The notes below the pieces were generated by a model. The model was not told the DNA's origin. It ran no database searches and was given only the letters and a program-made list of their open reading frames with translations. This document shows positions 18,114 to 26,825 of a DNA stretch of 64,000 nucleotides, piece by piece. Origin of the DNA: WTAW01 sp964406575 (lineage in GTDB: Bacteria > Acidobacteriota > Aminicenantia > Aminicenantales > Aminicenantaceae); assembly GCA_964406575.1 (NCBI GenBank), contig CAYOSH010000007.1, positions 1 through 64,000 of the forward strand, in the 5' to 3' direction. Both the position numbers and the translations under genes were made by a program. The stretch's first letter is position 1. Every line of letters begins with the position of its first letter.

Positions 18114-18296
18114 TCAAGAATTGAGATTGAAGGCGCTAGAAGAACCTTCCGTATTCGATGTCTCTCGATAAGGCGGCGATGTTTTGAAAACCTGGAACCC
18201 CTGCTCTTCCAGCCTCTCTTCGATCAAAGCGTAAAACTCTTTTTCGTCTTTGACCTTGAGAATTCTTGATCCCTTCTTTTCCATTTGTTCTTTCAA
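18114..18296 (-). CDS. Small 60-residue protein of unknown function
   Basis: An open frame starting at a TTG at 18296 with GGAGG about eight bases upstream, giving MKEQMEKKGSRILKV and so on. The first 45 residues are charged and helical (KDEKEFYALIEERLEEQGF). The tail is serine-rich and low in complexity. I recognise no domain. The good ribosome-binding site is the main support; the frame is convergent with ftsK and divergent from the sigma-factor gene. It could be spurious. Confidence 0.4.
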   Translation of the reverse strand: MKEQMEKKGSRILKVKDEKEFYALIEERLEEQGFQVFKTSPPYRETSNTEGSSSAFNLNS

Positions 18297-18421
18297 GGCA
18301 AATCCTCCGTTCAAAGCACAGAATTAGTCGCCTCGAATCTGGGAAAATTGAAAACTTCCCCTGTACACAGAGGTTAAACACTTCCAAAAATTAGGATACG
18401 TGTTCAATAGAGGTGCAAAAA

Positions 18422-18453
18422 AATCACCTCCCAATCCATCGCTAAAGGTGATT
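18422..18453. promoter_or_regulatory. Inverted repeat upstream of the sigma-factor gene
   Basis: AATCACCT (18422-18429) and AGGTGATT (18446-18453) are perfect eight-base inverted arms separated by 16 bases, in the divergent region ahead of the ECF sigma gene. This could be an operator or a hairpin; no T-tract follows. Confidence 0.35.
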
Positions 18454-18517
18454 GTGTATAGCCCTCGATTCTGTCATCATGTCTAAAAAACAATAGCCCT
18501 ATGAAGTTGAGGAGAAC

Positions 18518-19057
18518 TTGTCAATAACAACGTCCACAGATATAATTGGAGCGGTGAAAAAAGAAAAGAGCCCCCAATTCGACCTTGATGAGATTATTGC
18601 CAAGTACAGGCCTATCGTCAGTTTCCGCGTGAAGAAATCTCTTGGGTCCCATACGCCGGACTGGGAAGACGTGGTGAATGAGATCATGGTCAACGTGCTC
18701 GAGAAACTGAATAAAGGCGAATTTAGGGGGGATTCCTCGATCGGCACATTTATTTTTACCATCACAAGCCGGAGGATTATCGATTTTATCAGGCAGAAAA
18801 GCAAAGTCCTGAAGTATGCACCCGAACCTAATCCTTACTTATCGCCCTTTGAAAACATCGAAAACAAGGAACGTGCGGAATTAACAGCCAATGCCATAGA
18901 AAAGCTAAAACCCAAGTATAAAAAGATCTTATACCTCTACTATTACAAAGAGCTTTCCAGAGAGGAGGTGGCCCAGAAACTCAATATTTCTCCCCGTCGG
19001 GTCAGTGAAAGGGTAAATTACGCCCAAAAACTCCTGCGGAAGATGATAAAAAAATGA
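18518..19057 (+). CDS. ECF-type sigma-70 family RNA polymerase sigma factor
   Basis: A 179-residue protein with sigma region 2 (about 28-95, including DWEDVVNEIMVNVLEKL and RRIIDFIRQKS) and region 4 (about 122-175, KKILYLYYYKELSREEVAQ then the recognition helix ISPRRVSERVNYAQ). No region 1 or 3 is present, as in extracytoplasmic-function sigma factors. It begins at a TTG with GAGGAG three bases upstream; a GTG at 18554 is an alternative. The next gene encodes a zinc-finger anti-sigma factor, so it probably answers an envelope signal. The promoter it recognises is not identified here. Confidence 0.85.
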   Translation: MSITTSTDIIGAVKKEKSPQFDLDEIIAKYRPIVSFRVKKSLGSHTPDWEDVVNEIMVNVLEKLNKGEFRGDSSIGTFIFTITSRRIIDFIRQKSKVLKYAPEPNPYLSPFENIENKERAELTANAIEKLKPKYKKILYLYYYKELSREEVAQKLNISPRRVSERVNYAQKLLRKMIKK

Positions 19058-19122
19058 ATCATTTTCCAACTTTTTTGACATTATTCGACTAAATTTGTGA
19101 AGATCAAAGGAGAAAAGGGCTC

Positions 19123-19767
19123 ATGAAAAAATGCAAACACGAAGACCTGATCGATGATTATTTACTGAATAAGCTTAGCGAAGAAAAAAAGCAGGAATTC
19201 GAAGCGCATTACTTCAACTGTCCCGTTTGCTTCGAAAAAATGGCGGAAAGAGATGAGATCTTGACTGCCATCAAATACAAAGGGCACACGATATTCCAAG
19301 ACCTGGAAAGAGAAAAAGGAACCGACCGGGTGCCCCTACTCGAACAGATCTGGACGTTCTTCACTCCCAAACAGTGGGTGCTGGCCGCTGCTACGGCTGC
19401 AGTTCTTCTCGTTGTTGTATTGAATATCGTTCCCAATCTCAAGACCGAATCTCCACAATTTTTCATCAACGATGACCTTGTAAGAGGTGGCTCCATCAAG
19501 CTCATATCTCCTGTGATCACCGTGGATGCCGTCCCTTCTCAGTTCAGATGGGAGAGTTTAGGAGAAGACGTCGAGTACAAGATCGAAATCTACAATCACG
19601 AATTGCTGTGGAGCGCCACAACAACGAACAATTACATCTCACTCCCGCCAGAGATTAAAGAACGGATGGTTGCCGGTGAAAAATACTCCTGGCAGGTCAA
19701 GGCCTTTTCAGGCGAAGGAACTCTTATCGCTGTCTCGAGCAAAGTCCAGTTTCCCGTCACCAAATAA
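19123..19767 (+). CDS. Membrane-spanning zinc-finger anti-sigma factor
   Basis: A 214-residue protein. The N-terminus has the anti-sigma zinc motif H-x3-C-x2-C (H29, C33, C36 in EAHYFNCPVC). A membrane helix lies at about 88-106 (VLAAATAAVLLVVVLNIV). The remaining ~110 residues would be periplasmic, with an Ig/fibronectin-like strand pattern (PSQFRWESLGEDVEYKIEIY...YSWQVKAF). It would hold the adjacent sigma factor inactive at the membrane. The start has a GGAG ribosome-binding site. What the outer domain senses is unknown; similar folds bind carbohydrate or protein. Confidence 0.85.
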   Translation: MKKCKHEDLIDDYLLNKLSEEKKQEFEAHYFNCPVCFEKMAERDEILTAIKYKGHTIFQDLEREKGTDRVPLLEQIWTFFTPKQWVLAAATAAVLLVVVLNIVPNLKTESPQFFINDDLVRGGSIKLISPVITVDAVPSQFRWESLGEDVEYKIEIYNHELLWSATTTNNYISLPPEIKERMVAGEKYSWQVKAFSGEGTLIAVSSKVQFPVTK

Positions 19768-19916
19768 CGTATCCCCTAGCACCGAATCTGACTGACTCCT
19801 GAATTTGCCTTCTATCCCAAACCATTCATCGCATAAAAAGCCTCTCCCATATCCCACACCCAAAAGAACACACAAAGACCTGTGGGTGTGTGTAAGCATT
19901 CCTAAAACTGTGATGC

Positions 19917-19970
19917 CATAATTCACATTGTGTTATTGAGTGATCCAATTGTGTGGTGAAGAAAACCGTA
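19917..19970 (+). repeat. Family-2 repeat, partial copy 1
   Basis: The core TGTTATTGAGTGATCCAATT, then GTGTGGTGAAGAAAACC, matches the family-2 core seen at 29141, 50707, 53682, 55891 and 58791. The ends are degenerate. It lies between the convergent anti-sigma and ricT genes. Confidence 0.65.
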
Positions 19971-20021
19971 AGAAGGGTTGGATTAGAGTAAAAAAATCAG
20001 CAGAGGTGACGGTATCAGGAC

Positions 20022-20699
20022 TTATTCTTCGACTTTCTCTTCCTCTGCGTACATCCGGCCTCCACTCTCATCCTCGAAAGCAAGACAACACATCAATCGT
20101 CCGCATAAACCCGAAATCTTGGTCGGATTGATGGCAATCTGCTGTTTTTTGGCCTTTTGGATCGTTACGGGCTCGAAGCTCTTCATAAAACTCTCACAAC
20201 ACAGGCTTCTCCCGCACACGCCCAATCCTCCGGTCATCTTCGCTTCGTCTCTCACTCCGATCTGCCGCATCTCGATTCGCATCTTGAACTCTTTGGCCAG
20301 ATCTTTCACCAGCTGTCGGAAATCGATACGACCGTCTGCGGTGTAGAAAAAAATCCCCTTTTTTTCGTCAAAAAAGTACCGGACAGCCACAAGCTTCATG
20401 GGAAGCTTCCGATCCTGGATCCTTTTGAGACAGAATTGGAACGCCCGCCTCTCTTTTTTCCGAAGCCAGTCAAATTTTTGTTCGTCGTCATCCGTCGCTT
20501 TCCGGATCACTTTAACGGCATCTTGTGTCGCTTTGGAGGAATGGCAGATTTCGTTGTCCATGTACACAACCTCAGCCAAGTCTCCCCCAAGGTCCGATTC
20601 CACAAGACACATGTCTCCTCTCTTGAGCTCCTCGTCCCCCTTAAGCGCACGAAAAACTTTCCCGGTTCGTTTGGAAAGAACACAAATCACATCAGACAT
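20022..20699 (-). CDS. ricT: PSP1-domain protein RicT (YaaT)
   Basis: A 225-residue protein with the PSP1/YaaT fold and the two diagnostic cysteine clusters GVCGRSLCC and GLCGRLMCC in the C-terminal half. In Bacillus subtilis the homologue forms the Y-complex with RicA and RicF, carries iron-sulfur clusters and stimulates RNase Y-dependent mRNA processing. Its ATG overlaps the end of holB by eight bases. The holB-yaaT order is conserved in Firmicutes, supporting both calls. No RicA or RicF homologue is visible in this window. Confidence 0.85.
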   Translation of the reverse strand: MSDVICVLSKRTGKVFRALKGDEELKRGDMCLVESDLGGDLAEVVYMDNEICHSSKATQDAVKVIRKATDDDEQKFDWLRKKERRAFQFCLKRIQDRKLPMKLVAVRYFFDEKKGIFFYTADGRIDFRQLVKDLAKEFKMRIEMRQIGVRDEAKMTGGLGVCGRSLCCESFMKSFEPVTIQKAKKQQIAINPTKISGLCGRLMCCLAFEDESGGRMYAEEEKVEE

Positions 20700-21684
20700 T
20701 GCTAATATCCATCATGTTTGCCAGTGTGGAACTGACAAGCAAATTCACGTTCACATTTCTCTCTAGCGCATAAAGCGCAGTATCTATCATTACCAAAAAA
20801 TCCAGAATTTGTCCAAGGTCTAAACGTAGTGCTGCATCCCGAAGGCTGTTCTCAAAATCTGGATTCATCAATAGACTGTTCTGTCCACCCGCTTTGATCA
20901 GGAGCAAGTCACGGCAGAAAGAGGTAAGGATTTCCAGCACCTGGACAAACTCAACCTCCACACTCTCTCTTTGTCTATAGGCATAATCCCTGACAAATAA
21001 AGATACTCCCTTTCTTCGCATCAATGAATCAAAGAGCTGCCAGGCCTTTTCTCTGATGGGACGCACCTCCTGCCAATCCAGATTCAAGGCCTGCCTCAGA
21101 TTTCCTCTGACGAGTAGAGAGATGATCTGGGCTTTCTCTTCATCCTGACCTCTCTCCACCAATACTTTCTCGATCTCATGCTTGGAGATTTGAGAAAAAC
21201 CGACTTCCTGACAGCGGGATTTTATGGTGGCCAGAACGAGGAAGGGATTGTCTGTGACGAGAATAATGTGTGTGAAGGCGGGTGGTTCTTCCAGGATCTT
21301 GAGGACAGAATTTGCAGCTTCTTCATTCATTTTTTCAGCCTGATCGATGATAAAGACCCTTTTGCGCCCCATCATCGGCTTGAGGTATGCCGTCTGTTTC
21401 ATAGATCTCATCTGTTCGATTTTCAGCACGTTCTTCTCTGGAGAGATCAGCATAACATCCGGGAAGTTCCCGTGATTGATCGCTTTGCACGACACACATT
21501 CCTCGCATGCGTCATCTTTTTTCTGTAAACAGTTCATGGCTTTAGCTAGAACCAGAGCGACATCCCTCTTCCCCACACCTTCCGGGCCAAAAAAAAGCAG
21601 AGAATTCGGAATCCTCTCCCTCTGAAGAGACCTCCTCAGGATCTTTTTTGTCTGGCTATTTCCAAGGATATCATCAAAAGCCAT
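20692..21684 (-). CDS. holB: DNA polymerase III subunit delta'
   Basis: A 330-residue AAA+ clamp-loader subunit. It has a P-loop-like segment GPEGVGKRDVAL (about 34-45), a zinc-binding set (CLQKKDDACEECVSC) as in DnaX and delta', and the RVFIIDQAEKMNEEAANSVLKILEEPP block characteristic of the family. The C-terminal ~110 residues form the collar domain. It acts in loading the sliding clamp. It is translationally coupled to ricT. Confidence 0.88.
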   Translation of the reverse strand: MAFDDILGNSQTKKILRRSLQRERIPNSLLFFGPEGVGKRDVALVLAKAMNCLQKKDDACEECVSCKAINHGNFPDVMLISPEKNVLKIEQMRSMKQTAYLKPMMGRKRVFIIDQAEKMNEEAANSVLKILEEPPAFTHIILVTDNPFLVLATIKSRCQEVGFSQISKHEIEKVLVERGQDEEKAQIISLLVRGNLRQALNLDWQEVRPIREKAWQLFDSLMRRKGVSLFVRDYAYRQRESVEVEFVQVLEILTSFCRDLLLIKAGGQNSLLMNPDFENSLRDAALRLDLGQILDFLVMIDTALYALERNVNVNLLVSSTLANMMDISNV

Positions 21685-21722
21685 TCGGTCTTCCAGTACG
21701 ACAGGCAGGTCTCTTTATGAGT

Positions 21723-24251
21723 TTACACATGGTGTCCTAAGCCCTCCCCGCTGAGCACTCTTTTCAAAAACCTCCCTGTGTGGGAACGGCTCTCGCGGGC
21801 AACCTCCTCCGGTGTTCCTTCAACCACAATCTCGCCCCCTTTTTCTCCACCTTCGGGTCCCAAGTCAATAATATAGTCGGAATACTTGGCAACATCAAGG
21901 TTATGTTCGATGACAACCACAGAATTTCCCAAGCTCACCAATTCACTGAGAACATTCAGGAGCTTGCGGACATCGTCAAAATGAAGACCCGTGGTGGGTT
22001 CATCCAGCAGATACAATGATCGGCCCGTATCCTTGCGGCCAAGCTCCTTGGTCAGCTTGATTCTTTGCGCTTCTCCTCCTGACAATGTCGGAGCGGGCTG
22101 TCCCAATCGGATATAACCCAATCCCACTCTATTTAGTATGCCCAGCTTTCGCTTCAGACCCGGATGGGCTTTCAGGTGTTCGAAGGCTTCATCCACAGTC
22201 ATATCCAGGTACTCAGCAATATTTTTCCCGTGGTAGCGGACAGCGAGCGTTTCTTTGTTATAGCGCGTTCCGCCACAACGGTCGCAGGTGACGAAGACAT
22301 CGGGCAGAAAATGCATTTCGATCTTTTTAGCACCCGCTCCCTGACATTCCTCACAGCGTCCTCCTGGAACGTTAAAGCTGAATCGGCTCGCAGAATACCC
22401 TCTCACTCGAGACTCTTGCGTCATGGCGAACAACTGCCTCAACGGTGTGAACAATCCCGTGTAGGTGGCCGGATTCGAGCGTGGCGTCCTTCCAATCGCT
22501 TTTTGGTCCACAGAGATGACCTTGTTGATTTGATCGATCCCTTCTATGCACCGATGGGCCCCTTCTTTCTGCTTAGCATTGTGGAAGACATTGCAAAGGT
22601 GTTTGAAGAGGATGTCATAGAGCAGCGTGCTCTTGCCAGATCCAGAGACTCCGGTGAAGATCGTCATGACACCTACGGGAATACGAACATCGATATTCTT
22701 TAGATTGTGTTCCGATGCTCCCAAGACCGTGATCCAACCTTTGGCCGTCCTTCTGCGCTCAGGGATGAGGATTTGTTTCTCTCCCTTGAGATACTGTGAG
22801 GTCAGCGACTCCGCAGAGGCCAGAATGCTAGGGAGAGTCCCTTCGCCCATTTTCTCTCCTCCCTTTTCCCCCGCGCCGGGTCCCAGGTCGAGGATAAAAT
22901 CGGCAGCGCGAATGGTCTGCTCGTCATGTTCGACAACGATCACTGAATTTCCATCATCCCTGATGTCTCGCAAGAGAGAGATCAACCGACTGTTGTCCCT
23001 TTGATGAAGCCCGATCGTCGGCTCATCCAAAACATAGAGAACTCCCCTCAAGCGACTGCCGATCTGTGCCGCAAGGCGCACACGTCGTGCCTCTCCTCCA
23101 GAGAGAGAGGCCGTGGGTCGGGTAAGCTGAAGGTAGGGCATTCCCAACTCTTCGATCACTTCAAGCCTGGAAATGATCTCCTTCTTTATCCCGGCTGCAA
23201 TTTTTTCCCGGACAGGAGAAAACGAGAGAGATTTGAGTGTGCTATTCAACCGACTCACTGGTAAGGAACTCAACTCAAAAATATTTTGCCCGTCCAATCT
23301 CACAGACAGGGATTCCTCTCTCAGCCGGCTCCCGCCGCACGAAGGACAGATCTCATCAGACAGCTCGATGTCTCCCCATTCATCCGTTTTGGTTAAAAAA
23401 CCAAGGCCATGACATGTCGGACAGGCCCCATAGGGACTGTTGAATGAAAAAGAACGGGGCTCAAGCTCTGGAAGGCTGATCTCGCAGTATGGACAGAGAA
23501 GGCTTAAGGAGTAGTACATGTCCTTTCCCCCCCCTCCGATGGTCAACAAGTTTCCTTTACCCAAATCCAGAGCCATATCGACAGACTCTTTGAGTCTTGT
23601 TTCTGAATCCTTGCCCAGAAGGATCTCGTCGATCAATACTTCTACGTCATGTTTTTTTGTCCTTTCAAGCACGATATCTTCGTCGAGCTCTCTGAATCGG
23701 CCATCCACTCGGACACGCAGAAACCCCTTCTTCCTGAGCCTCTCGAAAAGTTGATGATACACACCCCTGCGCCCTTTGACAACAGAGGCCAGTATCTTGA
23801 TTGTCTCTCCTTCTTTTTGGCTCTCAATCCTCTTTAAGATCTGCTCTTGTGTCTGGGTGCTCACTCTCCGGCCACAGCGGTGGCAGTGGGGGACTCCCAC
23901 TTTTGCAAAGAGGAGCCTCAGATAGTCGTAGGTCTCCGTCACTGTGCCTACAGTGGATCTGGGATTGGAGGAGATGGTCCTCTGGTCGATGGAGATGGAT
24001 GGCGAGAGCCCTTGGATAGATTCCACCTCGGGCTTTTCCATCTGTTCGATGTACTGACGGGCATAGGCCGAAAGACACTCGATATAGCGTCTTTGGCCCT
24101 CTGCAAAGAGCGTGTCAAAGGCGAGCGAGGACTTCCCCGACCCGCTCGGACCGGTGATGACGATCAGCTGGTTTCGGGGCAGGTTGACATCGATCTTTTT
24201 AAGGTTATGCTGAGCTGCTTTCTTGACTCTTATCTCCTTCAACATGACCAA
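21723..24251 (-). CDS. uvrA: Excinuclease ABC subunit A, short form
   Basis: An 842-residue UvrA with two ABC ATPase modules: GPSGSGKSS (about 35-43) and GVSGSGKST in the second half, each with LSGGEA signatures, plus zinc-finger cysteines (CPYC...CPTC, CEEC...CDRC). It finds DNA damage for nucleotide excision repair. It is about 100 residues shorter than E. coli UvrA. The stretch between CPTCHGLG and CPSCGGSRL is only about 18 residues, where family members usually have over 100, so signature domain I is trimmed. The frame opens at a TTG at 24251; an ATG at 24245 gives the more typical N-terminus MLKEIRVKKA. It diverges from an mrfA-like repair helicase. Confidence 0.92.
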   Translation of the reverse strand: MVMLKEIRVKKAAQHNLKKIDVNLPRNQLIVITGPSGSGKSSLAFDTLFAEGQRRYIECLSAYARQYIEQMEKPEVESIQGLSPSISIDQRTISSNPRSTVGTVTETYDYLRLLFAKVGVPHCHRCGRRVSTQTQEQILKRIESQKEGETIKILASVVKGRRGVYHQLFERLRKKGFLRVRVDGRFRELDEDIVLERTKKHDVEVLIDEILLGKDSETRLKESVDMALDLGKGNLLTIGGGGKDMYYSLSLLCPYCEISLPELEPRSFSFNSPYGACPTCHGLGFLTKTDEWGDIELSDEICPSCGGSRLREESLSVRLDGQNIFELSSLPVSRLNSTLKSLSFSPVREKIAAGIKKEIISRLEVIEELGMPYLQLTRPTASLSGGEARRVRLAAQIGSRLRGVLYVLDEPTIGLHQRDNSRLISLLRDIRDDGNSVIVVEHDEQTIRAADFILDLGPGAGEKGGEKMGEGTLPSILASAESLTSQYLKGEKQILIPERRRTAKGWITVLGASEHNLKNIDVRIPVGVMTIFTGVSGSGKSTLLYDILFKHLCNVFHNAKQKEGAHRCIEGIDQINKVISVDQKAIGRTPRSNPATYTGLFTPLRQLFAMTQESRVRGYSASRFSFNVPGGRCEECQGAGAKKIEMHFLPDVFVTCDRCGGTRYNKETLAVRYHGKNIAEYLDMTVDEAFEHLKAHPGLKRKLGILNRVGLGYIRLGQPAPTLSGGEAQRIKLTKELGRKDTGRSLYLLDEPTTGLHFDDVRKLLNVLSELVSLGNSVVVIEHNLDVAKYSDYIIDLGPEGGEKGGEIVVEGTPEEVARESRSHTGRFLKRVLSGEGLGHHV

Positions 24252-24324
24252 CTATTTTAGCACACCTCCCTTGCGATACAATACAAATTCCTCTCCGAGA
24301 TGAGCACCCTCAACGGAAATTGGA

Positions 24325-24354
24325 TTGACCAGTCGGGACAAATAATAATAGAAT
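24325..24354 (+). promoter_or_regulatory. Sigma-70-type promoter for the mrfA-like helicase
   Basis: TTGACC (24325-24330) and TAGAAT (24349-24354) are 18 bases apart, predicting transcription from about 24361 and a leader of about 23 bases. Confidence 0.5.
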
Positions 24355-24383
24355 GATTAACGCTGAAAAAGTGGATTAAGAGG

Positions 24384-26732
24384 ATGTCTAGAGAAAAAAG
24401 CCTGGAAAAATCTTTAGAATTTTTGAAAGACATTGGAGTCAAGACTGAGTCCATCTGCGCCATCAAACACTTTTCATCCAAAGAAGGAAAGTACGAGGAG
24501 TATCCTCACGAGATCCATCCAGCTCTCGTCGAGGCCCTCAAAGAAAAGGGTTTCACCCGCCTCTACTCGCATCAATATCAAACCTGGAAACTCGTTCAAC
24601 AGGGAAATAACGCTGTTGTGGTAACACCCACCGCATCGGGAAAAACTCTCTGCTACAACCTTCCGACGCTCGATGCCATCCTCAAAAATCCCTCGGCCCG
24701 CGCGATCTATCTCTTCCCGACAAAAGCGCTCGCCCAAGATCAACGTGCGGAACTGGATGAAACCACAAAAGGATTGCCAGAGGATGTCAGGTTGTTCACC
24801 TACGATGGCGACACACCGCAAGATGCCAGAAAAGCCATCAGAGCCAGAGGGCACATTATCCTCACCAATCCCGATATGCTCCACGCGGGAATCCTTCCCC
24901 ACCACACCAAATGGATCAAGCTGTTCGAGAATCTGGAGTATGTTGTCATTGATGAGCTCCACAATTATCGTGGGATCTTCGGCAGCCACTTGGCCAACAT
25001 CCTGAGAAGACTGAAGCGGATAGCCGATTTCTACGGCTCATCTCCTCAGTTCATCATGTGCACGGCCACTATCGCCAACCCCAAGGAAATGGCGGAAAAA
25101 ATGGTTGAAGCCCCTGTTGCCCTGGTCGAAGAGGATGGATCCCCCAAAGGTGAAAAATATTTCATCTTCTACAATCCGCCTGTGGTCAACAAGGACCTGG
25201 GTATTCGACGCTCGTATGTCAATGAGTCCCGACGGATTGCCGGGATATTTCTGAAAAATGACTTGCAGACCATAGTGTTTGCCCGAAGCCGCCTTATCAC
25301 AGAGGTCCTCGTCACCTATCTCAAGGGAGATTTTGAAAAAAACATCCAGCAGAAAGGTCTCATCCGGGGTTACAGGGGAGGCTATCTTCCCTTGCGCCGC
25401 CGTGAGATCGAGAAAGGATTACGGGAGGGGAAGATACGGGGTGTGGTCTCGACCAACGCTCTGGAACTGGGGATCGACATCGGAAGCCTGGACGTGTCCA
25501 TACTTGCCGGCTATCCCGGAAGCATATCGAGCACGTGGCAAAGGGCTGGCCGGGCCGGACGCAAAACGGGAAAGTCCGCAGCCGTGCTCGTCGCAACCAG
25601 CTCACCTCTCGACCAGTTCATCATCAATCACCCGAACTACTTTTTTTCAAAAAACCCGGAGAGAGCGCTGATCAATCCGGACAACCTCTCCATCCTCGTC
25701 AGCCACATCGAGTGCGCCGCTTTTGAGCTGCCCTTTGTGGATGGGGAAAAATTCGGCCATGTTGCGATCGGCGATATCCTCGAGTTCCTCGAGGAAGAAA
25801 AGCTCATCCATCACTCCAAGGACAAATGGTACTGGACATCGGATGCCTACCCGGCCGATGGCGTAAGCTTGCGGAGCATCAGCTCCGACAATTTTGTTGT
25901 TGTGGATACGACGGAAAAATCCAAGGCCATCGCTGAGGTGGATTTTACGGCAGCACTCACGGCCCTTCATCCCAAAGCGATCTACATCAGAGAGGGCGAG
26001 CAATATTTTGTCGATGACTTGGATTTCGACCAGCGCAAGGCCTACGTGCGAAGGACGGACATTGATTATTACACAGATGCCATCGATTACACCAAGATCA
26101 AAATCCTGGATGTGTTTGCAAAAAATGACAAACCCCGATGGTCCTACAACCATGGCGAGGTCCATGTGGCCACTCAGGTTGTCGGGTTTAAAAAAATAAA
26201 GTTGTACACCATGGAGAATGTGGGCGCCGGAGATCTCAGCCTCCCTGAGAACGAGATGCACACAACAGCCTACTGGCTGACCATCCCATCAGAAGTCTTC
26301 CACACGATTCCCTTTTCCCCGGTGGAAAAGATCAACGGGCTTTTTGGCCTCTCCTATTGTCTTCACCATGTTTCACCCCTGTTCATGATGTGCGACGTGC
26401 GCGACGTGGGTGTGTCTATCGGGGACAACACCACAGGAAAATCTCTCCCCCCCCGCAACCTTCCGACCCAACTGTCTAAAGACGACATGCCTCTGGATCC
26501 CGCGGATATCTCATTCGAGCCGAACATATTCATTTATGACAGTTTTCCGGGCGGAATAGGCTTGAGCCCCTCTCTCTTTGAGTTGCAGAGCGAGCTTCTG
26601 GAACAGTGCAGGAGGACGATCAGAGCCTGCCTTTGTTCAGAGGGCTGCCCCTCGTGTGTGGGCCCCACTAAGGAGAGCGGCAGAGGGGCCAAGGAGGTCG
26701 CTCTGTTTATCCTGGATACTCTTTTGGATTGA
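24384..26732 (+). CDS. mrfA: MrfA/YprA-like DEAD/DEAH helicase with C-terminal cysteine cluster
   Basis: A 782-residue superfamily 2 helicase. Motif I is TPTASGKT (about 81-88), motif II VVIDELHNY (about 186-194), motif III CTATIANP, motif VI QRAGRAGR. The C-terminal DUF1998-type domain ends with a four-cysteine set CLCSEGCPSC that binds zinc. This is the layout of Bacillus subtilis MrfA (YprA), which with the nuclease MrfB repairs mitomycin C adducts independently of UvrABC. The divergent neighbour is uvrA, fitting a repair role. No mrfB-like gene is adjacent. AGAGG directly abuts the ATG, an unusually short spacing. Confidence 0.85.
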   Translation: MSREKSLEKSLEFLKDIGVKTESICAIKHFSSKEGKYEEYPHEIHPALVEALKEKGFTRLYSHQYQTWKLVQQGNNAVVVTPTASGKTLCYNLPTLDAILKNPSARAIYLFPTKALAQDQRAELDETTKGLPEDVRLFTYDGDTPQDARKAIRARGHIILTNPDMLHAGILPHHTKWIKLFENLEYVVIDELHNYRGIFGSHLANILRRLKRIADFYGSSPQFIMCTATIANPKEMAEKMVEAPVALVEEDGSPKGEKYFIFYNPPVVNKDLGIRRSYVNESRRIAGIFLKNDLQTIVFARSRLITEVLVTYLKGDFEKNIQQKGLIRGYRGGYLPLRRREIEKGLREGKIRGVVSTNALELGIDIGSLDVSILAGYPGSISSTWQRAGRAGRKTGKSAAVLVATSSPLDQFIINHPNYFFSKNPERALINPDNLSILVSHIECAAFELPFVDGEKFGHVAIGDILEFLEEEKLIHHSKDKWYWTSDAYPADGVSLRSISSDNFVVVDTTEKSKAIAEVDFTAALTALHPKAIYIREGEQYFVDDLDFDQRKAYVRRTDIDYYTDAIDYTKIKILDVFAKNDKPRWSYNHGEVHVATQVVGFKKIKLYTMENVGAGDLSLPENEMHTTAYWLTIPSEVFHTIPFSPVEKINGLFGLSYCLHHVSPLFMMCDVRDVGVSIGDNTTGKSLPPRNLPTQLSKDDMPLDPADISFEPNIFIYDSFPGGIGLSPSLFELQSELLEQCRRTIRACLCSEGCPSCVGPTKESGRGAKEVALFILDTLLD

Positions 26733-26825
26733 CCATTAAAATGCGATCCCAGGATCCCCGTTTTTCCCCATTTGGAGAGCCGGCCCTCAATTTTCGATGC
26801 ATTCTGGAGCTGTCGCTAGGAATCG

